From assembly GCA_900547405.1 (NCBI GenBank), contig URGL01000059.1:1-16007 (forward strand): 16,007 nt of DNA, in the 5' to 3' direction. Under the pieces are notes generated by a model. It did not search any database. It was not told the origin of the DNA and saw only the letters and a list, made by a program, of their open reading frames with translations. The stretch comes from an uncultured Eubacteriales bacterium. GTDB lineage: Bacteria; Bacillota; Clostridia; Oscillospirales; Oscillospiraceae. Positions 6,198 through 12,411 of the stretch are shown one piece after another (position 1 is the stretch's first letter; every line of letters starts with the position of its first letter). The position numbers and the translations under genes were made by a program.

Positions 6198-7517
6198 TTA
6201 CCAGGTAGTGTCCGTTGCGTCAGGATAGTGGAACACATCCTTCAATTCCTGATAAGCGGGGGTGGGGGTGCCGTCCTTTTCGTAGCGCCAGGGCCAGCCG
6301 TATTCCTCTCCTTCGTAGAGGGTCAGGCAGTCTGGGTGGAGCTCCTCAAATCTGGACAGCTCCTCCTCAGAGGCCTTGGGCTTCACATAGACAAAGCACT
6401 CCAGGGGAAGGTCATCCAGCGGGGACAGGTCCTCGATCTTGGTGTAACTGATGTTCAGTCTTTTCAGGCTCTCGCACTTGGCAAGGGGCGTGCAGTCGGT
6501 CAGCAGGCCGCAATTGCTAAGCTCCAGAAACTCCAGCTTCTTACAGTTTTCAAAGGGGGTCAGATCCTTGATGATGGAGCCGGAGCAGATAATAGCCTTC
6601 AGATTGGGCATATCCGCCACCCAGCTCCAGTCGGAGAGGATCTCATTGTGGCCAAAGTCGATATACTCCACATCCTCGCAGTATTTGAGCTTGGACACCG
6701 TGCTGTTGGTCACATTGTAAACATACCGCAGCACCGTCCGGTCCGTCAGGCAGCTGCCCGCCTTGGCAAAGTAAATTCTCCAGGCCACCTTGATTTTGCC
6801 CCGGTAGTCCTCCCGCAGCTGGGCCAGGGCCTCATCGCTCTGGCGGCAGTGCTCGAAGGACATATAATTGCAGCCCTTCATAATATCCATGGCCTGGCGG
6901 AGCAGGGGCTCGTTATCATCGCCGATCTTCTTGTTCTTGAATTCCACCCGCTCATCGGTGGTGGAAACCTTCAATCCAAATAGCTCGAAGCTGTAGTCAA
7001 ACAGGGTATCCTTCGCCACCTGCTGGAGGTTCCACACATCCTCCACCGTCAACTGGCTCTTCCCTTCCCCGTCCATCAAATAGACAGTTTCAAGGTTCGG
7101 CAGCATGGGTAGAGCCGCTTCCGCTTCTTCCAGATCCTCTTGTGTCAGCCCGGACAGATCAAGCTCGGTCACATCGGAGGAAACCTCCTGGCCCAGCAGC
7201 TCCAGGGTATAGCCCACCGGACAGATCTCTTCCAGCGACCGGATCTGCTCCAGAGTCAGGGTGGTCTTCGGCAGGGTCAGGCTTTCCAGTTCCGGCAGCT
7301 CCCGGAGACTTTCCAGAAGGGTACCGTAGTCGTAGCTCCCCTCCTCCAAGATCAGATTTTTCGCCTCCGGCTCCACCTGGGTGCCCCCCAGGTCTATCAG
7401 GGGAGCCTCTGTTGTCTGCGTAATGGGCGCGGTGGTTTCCTGGACCACAGGCTCCTTTTTGCCGCAGCCGGTCAATAAAAGCAGGCAGGCGCAGCCGATG
7501 ATCGCTGTTTTCTTCAT
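6198..7517 (-). CDS. Leucine-rich-repeat lipoprotein
   Basis: The 439-aa product begins with a lipoprotein signal peptide: MKK, a hydrophobic core, and the lipobox LTGC with Cys18 as the lipid site. A Thr/Pro/Glu-rich linker (about 22-50) then leads to an N-terminal repeat-like part ('LESLTLPKTTLTLEQIRSLEEI', 'VTELDLSGLTQEDLEE'). A clearer series of leucine-rich repeats spans about 285-375 ('DVEYIDFGHNEI', 'NLKAIICSGSIIKDLTPFENC', 'KLEFLELSNCGLLTDCTPL', 'SLKRLNISYTKIEDLSPL'). The start at 7515-7517 is chosen because it opens the signal peptide and has AAGGA just upstream; a 14-codon longer frame would bury the signal peptide. It should face the cell exterior. The binding partner is unknown. 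Confidence 0.88.
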   Translation of the reverse strand: MKKTAIIGCACLLLLTGCGKKEPVVQETTAPITQTTEAPLIDLGGTQVEPEAKNLILEEGSYDYGTLLESLRELPELESLTLPKTTLTLEQIRSLEEICPVGYTLELLGQEVSSDVTELDLSGLTQEDLEEAEAALPMLPNLETVYLMDGEGKSQLTVEDVWNLQQVAKDTLFDYSFELFGLKVSTTDERVEFKNKKIGDDNEPLLRQAMDIMKGCNYMSFEHCRQSDEALAQLREDYRGKIKVAWRIYFAKAGSCLTDRTVLRYVYNVTNSTVSKLKYCEDVEYIDFGHNEILSDWSWVADMPNLKAIICSGSIIKDLTPFENCKKLEFLELSNCGLLTDCTPLAKCESLKRLNISYTKIEDLSPLDDLPLECFVYVKPKASEEELSRFEELHPDCLTLYEGEEYGWPWRYEKDGTPTPAYQELKDVFHYPDATDTTW

Positions 7518-7567
7518 GTCGTTCCTTCTTTCCGGATGATTTGTCCTTATTTTTCCCATTGCGCCCC

Positions 7568-7596
7568 ATTATATCATGGTCTACAAGAGAATACAA
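7568..7596 (-). promoter_or_regulatory. Promoter of the LRR lipoprotein gene
   Basis: On the minus strand -35 TTGTAT (7591-7596) and a perfect -10 TATAAT (7568-7573) are 17 bp apart, with a TG extended -10 (TGA before TATAAT). It is divergent from the DUF362 promoter; their -35 boxes are 23 bp apart. Confidence 0.8.
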
Positions 7597-7619
7597 CCGC
7601 CGGATCAGGCAAAAAGGGC

Positions 7620-7650
7620 TTGACTTAAAGTTGGGTTTCCGTTATATAAT
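7620..7650 (+). promoter_or_regulatory. Promoter of the DUF362 gene
   Basis: -35 TTGACT (7620-7625) lies 17 bp before TATATA (7643-7648) and 19 bp before TATAAT (7645-7650); either may serve as the -10. The distance to the start codon is about 32 bp. Confidence 0.75.
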
Positions 7651-7681
7651 AAGGTCACATACAAACATAGGAGGTATCCTC

Positions 7682-8569
7682 ATGATGGAAAAAGCAAAGG
7701 TGTATTTTACCCGGAACATTACTCCGGAAAACGTTGTCCGGATGTTTGGCCTTCTAGGCAAGGAGCTTCCCGGCAAGGTGGCCGTGAAGGTCCACTCCGG
7801 TGAAAAGGGCAACCAGAACTTTCTGCGGCCCGAATTTATGAAACCCATGATCGATGCCGTCAAGGGCACCGTGGTGGAGTGCAATACTGCCTACGACGGC
7901 GCTCGCAACACCACCGAAAAGCACCACAAGCTCATGGAATACCACGGCTGGAGCCACTACTTCGACGTGGACATCCTGGATGCCGAGGGCCCCGACGCGG
8001 AGCTCCCCATTCCCAACGGCAAGCAGATCAAGAAAAACTATGTGGGCAAGGACATGATGAAGTATGACTCCATGCTGGTCCTCTCCCACTTCAAGGGCCA
8101 CCCCATGGGCGGCTACGGCGGAGCGCTGAAGCAGCTGTCCATCGGCTGCGGCTCTTCTGCCGGCAAGACCTATATCCATACCGCCGGAGTCACCGACGAC
8201 CAGTACCAGCTCTGGGATCATGTGGCCCCTCAGGACGCTTTCCTGGAGGCTATGGCCGATGCCGCCAGCAGCGTCGTGAAGCATTTTAACGGCAACATGG
8301 CTTTTGTGAATATCATGTGCAATATGAGTGTAGACTGCGACTGCTGCGCCATAGCCGAGGACCCCTGCATGAAGGACATCGGCATTCTGGCATCCCTGGA
8401 TCCCATCGCTCTGGATCAGGCCTGCATTGACCTCATCCAGAATTCCGATGATCCCGGCCGAGACCATATGCTGGAGCGGATCAACACCCGCCACGGCACG
8501 CACACCATCGATGCCGCCGCGGAGCTGGGCTTCGGCACCAAGGAATATGAGCTAGTGAACGTGGACTGA
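7682..8569 (+). CDS. DUF362 domain protein with a cysteine cluster
   Basis: The 295-aa product matches the DUF362 pattern: 'GKVAVKVHSGEKGNQNFLRPEF' near 31-52, 'MLVLSHFKGHPMGGYGGALKQLSIGCGS' at 131-158, and 'NIMCNMSVDCDCCA' at 210-223. The last segment holds four closely spaced cysteines (C213, C219, C221, C222), with C229 nearby, and may bind an Fe-S cluster. Unlike many longer DUF362 proteins it has no C-terminal ferredoxin domain. ATG codons at 7682 and 7685 are both possible; AGGAGG lies 7 nt before the first. The gene is a single transcription unit with its own promoter and terminator. The family is widespread in anaerobes without an established reaction. Cluster binding is inferred. Confidence 0.9.
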   Translation: MMEKAKVYFTRNITPENVVRMFGLLGKELPGKVAVKVHSGEKGNQNFLRPEFMKPMIDAVKGTVVECNTAYDGARNTTEKHHKLMEYHGWSHYFDVDILDAEGPDAELPIPNGKQIKKNYVGKDMMKYDSMLVLSHFKGHPMGGYGGALKQLSIGCGSSAGKTYIHTAGVTDDQYQLWDHVAPQDAFLEAMADAASSVVKHFNGNMAFVNIMCNMSVDCDCCAIAEDPCMKDIGILASLDPIALDQACIDLIQNSDDPGRDHMLERINTRHGTHTIDAAAELGFGTKEYELVNVD

Positions 8570-8575
8570 TTTTTC

Positions 8576-8604
8576 GCCCTCTCCCGCCGGGAGAGGGCAC
8601 TTTT
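8576..8604 (+). terminator. Terminator of the DUF362 gene
   Basis: GCCCTCTCCC (8576-8585) and GGGAGAGGGC (8589-8598) form a perfect 10-bp stem with a 3-nt loop. AC and then four T follow. Confidence 0.85.
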
Positions 8605-8617
8605 ATACCTATAGACT

Positions 8618-8660
8618 CCTTAAATAAGCCCTAAATAAACCTTAAATAAAATTTAAGCAC
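8618..8660 (+). promoter_or_regulatory. Phased 11-bp direct repeats upstream of vanZ: candidate operator
   Basis: TAAATAA occurs at 8621-8627, 8632-8638 and 8643-8649, exactly 11 bp apart, within units close to CCTTAAATAAR. A degenerate fourth unit (TAAGCAC at 8654) keeps the phase. The array ends directly at the -35 box of the vanZ promoter. One helical turn of spacing next to a weak -35 is the arrangement bound by OmpR/PhoB-family response regulators. The identity of the regulator is not visible in this window. Confidence 0.6.
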
Positions 8661-8661
8661 C

Positions 8662-8690
8662 TTGTTTTTCCTCCATAAGAATAGTATACT
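8662..8690 (+). promoter_or_regulatory. Promoter of the VanZ-family gene
   Basis: -35 TTGTTT (8662-8667) and -10 TATACT (8685-8690) are 17 bp apart. The -35 has only four consensus bases, which would suit activation by a protein bound at the adjacent 11-bp repeats. Confidence 0.72.
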
Positions 8691-8713
8691 GTCCAAAAAA
8701 GGAGGAAACAAAC

Positions 8714-9307
8714 ATGAAATTCGCAATATTTCTGGAATACTTTTTTTCCGGTCTCAGCGCCCTGGCAGTCCTGCTGATCCTGCGTTTTCTCTTCGGAAAG
8801 CGGCTTTCAGGAACCGGGCGCTTTTTTCTGATTGCTTATGTGCTTTACCTCAGCGTCCTCTACAGCGTAGTCGGGATTCCGGGACTCCCCTATCTATACT
8901 GTTATCCAAACGTAAACCTGATCCCCTTCTCAGACTTTCAGGATTCCCGCTTTCTGTGGCTCTCCGGCATGAATGTACTGCTGACGGTGCCTTTGGGCTT
9001 CCTACTTCCCATGATCTGGCAGAGGTATCGGAATTTCGGTGACACCTTCCTGGCTGGGTTCGGCACCTCCCTGTCTATTGAGGTATTGCAGCTTTTCTCC
9101 GGCCGGTCCACAGATATCGACGACCTGATTTTCAATACCTCGGGGGCCTGTCTGGGATTTCTCATTGCCATGCTGCTCTTTGGGAAGCGGTTCCCCATTG
9201 GGGTCCGAAGCGAGAAAAAGGACCTGCTGGCTCTGCTCACCGTGGATGGCCTGGTGTTCTTTTTCCACTTCTTTCTGCGCTTTTCGGTGATTGGTCTGTT
9301 GTACTGA
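8714..9307 (+). CDS. VanZ-family membrane protein
   Basis: The 197-aa product has about five hydrophobic segments and the conserved VanZ marks: NLIPF at 68-72, N87 with PLG at 93-95 ('NVLLTVPLGFLLP'), E123 with Q126 ('SIEVLQLFSGR'), and the signature R131...D134/D136/D137...N141..G144 ('RSTDIDDLIFNTSGACLGF'). VanZ of enterococci raises teicoplanin resistance by an unclear mechanism; most clostridial relatives are chromosomal genes without van clusters, as here. An AGGAGG site lies 8 nt before the ATG. The C-terminal 40 residues form one more hydrophobic segment. The upstream 11-bp repeats suggest control by a two-component system, possibly one sensing cell-envelope stress. A direct role in resistance is not supported by the context. 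Confidence 0.92.
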   Translation: MKFAIFLEYFFSGLSALAVLLILRFLFGKRLSGTGRFFLIAYVLYLSVLYSVVGIPGLPYLYCYPNVNLIPFSDFQDSRFLWLSGMNVLLTVPLGFLLPMIWQRYRNFGDTFLAGFGTSLSIEVLQLFSGRSTDIDDLIFNTSGACLGFLIAMLLFGKRFPIGVRSEKKDLLALLTVDGLVFFFHFFLRFSVIGLLY

Positions 9308-9317
9308 GCGCTTAAAG

Positions 9318-9505
9318 CCCTCTCCTGCCTGGAGAGAGTGGACCGGCGAAGCCGGGACGGGTGTGGAGGGGACCCTTACAAGTGAAAACCGGGCTAGGTT
9401 GAGAGGAACTATGTAGCGTTCCCATTCAACCTGGCCCGGTTTGTTTCTTTAGGGGTCCCCTCCACATCCGCCGCTGCGGCGGCACCTTCTCCAGGCAGGA
9501 GAAGG
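9318..9505. repeat. 188-bp nested imperfect palindrome between vanZ and leuB
   Basis: Three arm pairs are nested. Outer arms 9318-9340 and 9483-9505 match at 20 of 23 positions. Middle arms 9358-9375 and 9453-9470 match at 17 of 18. Inner arms 9386-9402 and 9426-9442 match at 16 of 17. Between outer and middle arms each side carries its own small hairpin: CCGGC-GAA-GCCGG on the left and CCGCCG-CT-GCGGCGG-type on the right. Each outer arm is also self-complementary (CTCTCC/GGAGAG and CCTTCTCC/GGAGAAGG). No ORF with coding character is present. It may terminate both converging transcripts, and its form suggests a mobile or MITE-like palindromic repeat. A short AAGGCAG/CTGCCTT hairpin overlaps the leuB stop codon. 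Confidence 0.85.
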
Positions 9506-9516
9506 CAGGGGCTGCC

Positions 9517-10593
9517 TTATTTTACCCTTGCTGTGATCTCATCACCCATCTGCTGGCAGCCGATCCTGGTTTCCTGGCCGCCGGTGAGGATATCCGCAGT
9601 GCGCAGGCCCGCGTCCAGCGTATCGGACACGGCCTTTTCAATGGCATCTGCCTCCTTTGCCATGCCGAAGCTGTAGCGCAGCATCATAGCGGCGGCCAGA
9701 ATGGTGCCGATGGGGTCCGCCAGGTCCTGCCCCGCAATATCCGGGGCAGAGCCATGGATAGGCTCATAGAGGCCCACGGTGGTGGCACCCAAGCTAGAGG
9801 AGGGAATGGTGCCGATGGAGCCGGTGATCATGGAGGCCTCATCGGAAAGGATGTCACCGAACATATTCTCGGTGACGATCACGTCAAACTGGCTGGGGTC
9901 CTTGACGATCTGCATGGCGCAATTGTCCACCAGCATGTCGGTGACCTCTACATCGGGGTACTCCCCTGCCAGCTCATGGATGACCTTCTTCCACAGGCGG
10001 CTGGAATCCAGGACATTGCTCTTCTCCACGGAGCAGAGCTTGCGGCCCCGCTTCTGGGCGGTCTCGAAGCCGATGCGGCCGATGCGGCGGATCTCCTCCT
10101 CGCTGTAGCGCAGGATATCCGTTGCTACCGCCTGGCCGTTCTCCTGGTTCGTCTCGTGGGCGCCAAAGTAAATGCCGCCGGTAAGCTCCCGGACGATGAT
10201 GAAATCAATGCCCTTTTCCACAATCTCAGGCTTTAGCGGAGAGGCGGAAGCCAGCTGAGGCCAGATCTTGGCAGGGCGGTTGTTGCTGTAGACACCCATA
10301 GCGGAGCGGAGCCGCAGCAGGCCCTTCTCCGGGCGCTTGGGACCGGGCACATCGTTCCACTTGGGGCCGCCCACAGCGCCCAGAAGGACGCTGTCACTTG
10401 CAAGGCACTTCTGCAGCTGCTCCTGGGGCAGGGGGTCGCCCCATTTGTCAATGGCGTTGCCGCCCATGTCCACATCGGTATAATGGAAGGTATGGCCATA
10501 GATTTCTGCAACCTTGTCCAGGACCTTCACCGCCTGACCTACGATCTCCGGGCCGATGCCGTCCCCCCGGATGAGGGCAATATTCTTCTCCAT
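9517..10593 (-). CDS. leuB: 3-isopropylmalate dehydrogenase
   Basis: The 358-aa product oxidises and decarboxylates 3-isopropylmalate to 2-ketoisocaproate with NAD, the third step of leucine synthesis. Seen motifs are the N-terminal GDGIGPEIV, a substrate-binding Arg segment ('LRSAMGVYSNNRPAK'), 'IIVRELTGGIYFG', 'SVEKSNVLDSSRLW', the metal-binding 'ENMFGDILSDEASMITGS', and the cofactor-binding 'PIHGSAPDIAG'. Length is normal for the family. The start at 10591-10593 follows the leuD stop by 1 nt; its AAGGAGGG site lies 8 nt upstream, within the last codons of leuD. It is the last gene of the leucine operon, and a palindromic repeat begins 11 nt after its stop. Confidence 0.98.
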   Translation of the reverse strand: MEKNIALIRGDGIGPEIVGQAVKVLDKVAEIYGHTFHYTDVDMGGNAIDKWGDPLPQEQLQKCLASDSVLLGAVGGPKWNDVPGPKRPEKGLLRLRSAMGVYSNNRPAKIWPQLASASPLKPEIVEKGIDFIIVRELTGGIYFGAHETNQENGQAVATDILRYSEEEIRRIGRIGFETAQKRGRKLCSVEKSNVLDSSRLWKKVIHELAGEYPDVEVTDMLVDNCAMQIVKDPSQFDVIVTENMFGDILSDEASMITGSIGTIPSSSLGATTVGLYEPIHGSAPDIAGQDLADPIGTILAAAMMLRYSFGMAKEADAIEKAVSDTLDAGLRTADILTGGQETRIGCQQMGDEITARVK

Positions 10594-10594
10594 G

Positions 10595-11083
10595 TTATTT
10601 TCCCTCCTTCAGGGAGGCCAGCAGGCCGCCGCAGCGGATGATATTCTGGATAAACTCCGGGAAGGGCTCGGCCTGGTAAGTCTTTCCGGTGGTGATATCG
10701 GTAATAACGCCGGAGTCGAAATCCACCTTTACCTGGTCTCCGGCCTGGATCTCCTCCGCGGCCGCCTCACACTCCAGGATGGGCAGGCCAATGTTGATGG
10801 CATTCCTGTAGAAGATCCGGGCAAAGCTTTTGGCGATGACACAGCCGGTGCCGCAGGTCTTGATGACCAGGGGGGCATGCTCCCGGGAGGATCCGCAGCC
10901 AAAATTCCAGCCCGCTACCATCACGTCCCCGGGCTGGACCTTGTTCACATACTCCGGGTCGATGTCTTCCATGCAATGCTTGGCCAGCTCCTGGGCGTTG
11001 GGGGTATTGAGATACCGGGCAGGGATGATCACATCGGTATCCACATTGTCCGGGTATTTGTAAACGGTTCCTTGGGTCTGCAT
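10595..11083 (-). CDS. leuD: 3-isopropylmalate dehydratase small subunit
   Basis: The 162-aa product is the swivel-domain subunit that, with LeuC, converts 2-isopropylmalate to 3-isopropylmalate. The N-terminal 'NVDTDVIIPARYLNT' and the substrate-contact motif 'GCGSSREHAP' near residues 62-71 identify it. At 162 aa it belongs to the short form that pairs with the 420-aa LeuC type, unlike the roughly 200-aa form of enteric bacteria. The start at 11081-11083 lies 1 nt after the leuC stop and is served by AAGGAGGG encoded in the end of leuC, so translation is probably coupled. Confidence 0.97.
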   Translation of the reverse strand: MQTQGTVYKYPDNVDTDVIIPARYLNTPNAQELAKHCMEDIDPEYVNKVQPGDVMVAGWNFGCGSSREHAPLVIKTCGTGCVIAKSFARIFYRNAINIGLPILECEAAAEEIQAGDQVKVDFDSGVITDITTGKTYQAEPFPEFIQNIIRCGGLLASLKEGK

Positions 11084-11084
11084 C

Positions 11085-12347
11085 TTACATGCCCTCCTTG
11101 GGTTCGGTAATGTAGCCGGTCAGGGCGCTGGCAGCGGCAGTGGCCGGACTGGCAAGATATACTTCGCTTTTTACGTGGCCCATACGTCCCACGAAATTCC
11201 GGTTGGTGGTGGCTACGCACCGCTCCCCTTCTGCCAGGATGCCCATATAGCCCCCCAGGCAGGGGCCGCAGGTGGGCGTGGAGACCACGGCACCTGCATC
11301 GATAAACGCGGTGGTGTAGCCACGCTGGATGCACTCCCGGTAGATGGCCATAGTGGCAGGGATGATGATGCAGCGGACACCCTTGGCAACCGTTTTCCCA
11401 TTCAGGATCCGGTAAGCCGCCTCCATGTCCTCCATACGGCCGTTGGTACAGCTGCCAATGACCACCTGGTCGATCCGGATATTCCCCAGCTCCTTGGCCG
11501 GACGGGTGTTTTCCGGCAGATGGGGGCAGGCCACGGTAGGCTCGATCTTCGACAGATCTATTTCAACGGTCTTCTCATAGGGGGCATCCTCATCGGCGGT
11601 GTAAATGACGGGCTCCCGCTCGCTGCGGCCCTTCAGGTATTCCAGGGTCCGGTCATCCACGGGGAAGATTCCGTTTTTCGCACCGGCCTCAATTGCCATG
11701 TTGCAGATGCACAGCCGGTCGTCCATACTCAGAGAGGCCACGCCGGGGCCGGTGAACTCCATGCTCTTGTAGAGGGCCCCATCCACGCCGATCATGCCGA
11801 TGATGGTCAGGATCACATCCTTGCCGCTGACATTGGGCTTCAGCGCCCCTGTCAGATGGAACCGGATGGCAGAGGGCACCTTAAACCAGGCATTGCCCGT
11901 GGCCATACCGGCGGCCATATCCGTGCTGCCAACACCGGTGGAGAAGGCACCCAGAGCACCGTAGGTGCAGGTGTGGCTGTCGGCACCGATGACGCAGTCA
12001 CCGGCGGTAACGACACCCTGCTCCGGCAGGAGGGCGTGCTCAATGCCCATCTTGCCCACGTCGTAAAAGTGGCTGATGCAGTGGTCGCAGGCGAATTCCC
12101 GGCAGGTCTTGCTCTGCTCGGCGGCCTTAATGTCCTTGTTGGGCACAAAGTGGTCCAGAACAATGACCACCTTGTCCTTGTCGTAGACCCCTTCGAATCC
12201 GGCCTTTTTGAATTCGTTCACCGCCACAGGGGTGGTGATGTCGTTGCCCAGGACGATGTTCAGCTTGGCCTGGATCAGCTGCCCGGCGGAAACCTCCCGC
12301 AACCCGGCGTGGGCCGCCAGGATCTTTTGTGTCATTGTCATTGCCAT
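11085..12347 (-). CDS. leuC: 3-isopropylmalate dehydratase large subunit
   Basis: The 420-aa product is an aconitase-family protein that holds the 4Fe-4S cluster of isopropylmalate isomerase. The three cluster ligands are visible as C300 in 'GSCTNGR' and C360/C363 in 'TPTCGPCLGG'. 'GADSHTCTYGALGAF' at 121-135 is the conserved active-site segment. The length fits the shorter LeuC group shared with archaea and Clostridia rather than the about 466-aa enteric type. The start at 12345-12347 has GGAGG 8 nt upstream. Two more in-frame ATG codons follow within the first five residues. The gene is separated from leuA by a short repeat element and followed directly by leuD. Confidence 0.97.
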   Translation of the reverse strand: MAMTMTQKILAAHAGLREVSAGQLIQAKLNIVLGNDITTPVAVNEFKKAGFEGVYDKDKVVIVLDHFVPNKDIKAAEQSKTCREFACDHCISHFYDVGKMGIEHALLPEQGVVTAGDCVIGADSHTCTYGALGAFSTGVGSTDMAAGMATGNAWFKVPSAIRFHLTGALKPNVSGKDVILTIIGMIGVDGALYKSMEFTGPGVASLSMDDRLCICNMAIEAGAKNGIFPVDDRTLEYLKGRSEREPVIYTADEDAPYEKTVEIDLSKIEPTVACPHLPENTRPAKELGNIRIDQVVIGSCTNGRMEDMEAAYRILNGKTVAKGVRCIIIPATMAIYRECIQRGYTTAFIDAGAVVSTPTCGPCLGGYMGILAEGERCVATTNRNFVGRMGHVKSEVYLASPATAAASALTGYITEPKEGM

Positions 12348-12366
12348 AAAATAGTCCTCCTCTTTT

Positions 12367-12410
12367 CCCCGTCAGGGCTTCGCCCTGCCGTCCTCTCCCA
12401 AGGAGAGGGG
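12367..12410 (-). repeat. Two-hairpin repeat between leuA and leuC
   Basis: Directly after the leuA stop, two adjacent stem-loops occur: CCTCTCC-TTG-GGAGAGG (12392-12408) and CAGGGC-GAA-GCCCTG (12373-12387), bounded by GACGGGG. The same building blocks (CCCTCTCC...GGAGAG, GGCGAAGCC, GACGGG) make up the left part of the palindrome at 9318-9361. It is therefore probably a member of a dispersed intergenic repeat family. In the operon it could lower read-through or stabilise the leuA 3' end. Confidence 0.7.
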
Positions 12411-12411
12411 G

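Noticed and set aside
7518..7559. Longer N-terminus (14 extra residues) for the LRR lipoprotein
   Set aside because: It would place charged residues before a clear lipoprotein signal peptide that starts at the downstream ATG.
8618..8660. The 11-bp repeats as a CRISPR array or replication iterons
   Set aside because: The units are too short and contiguous for CRISPR, and no replication gene is near; position at a promoter fits an operator.
8714..9307. Glycopeptide resistance cluster around vanZ
   Set aside because: No vanH, vanA, vanX, vanR or vanS-like genes are present in the window; VanZ-family proteins are common without them.
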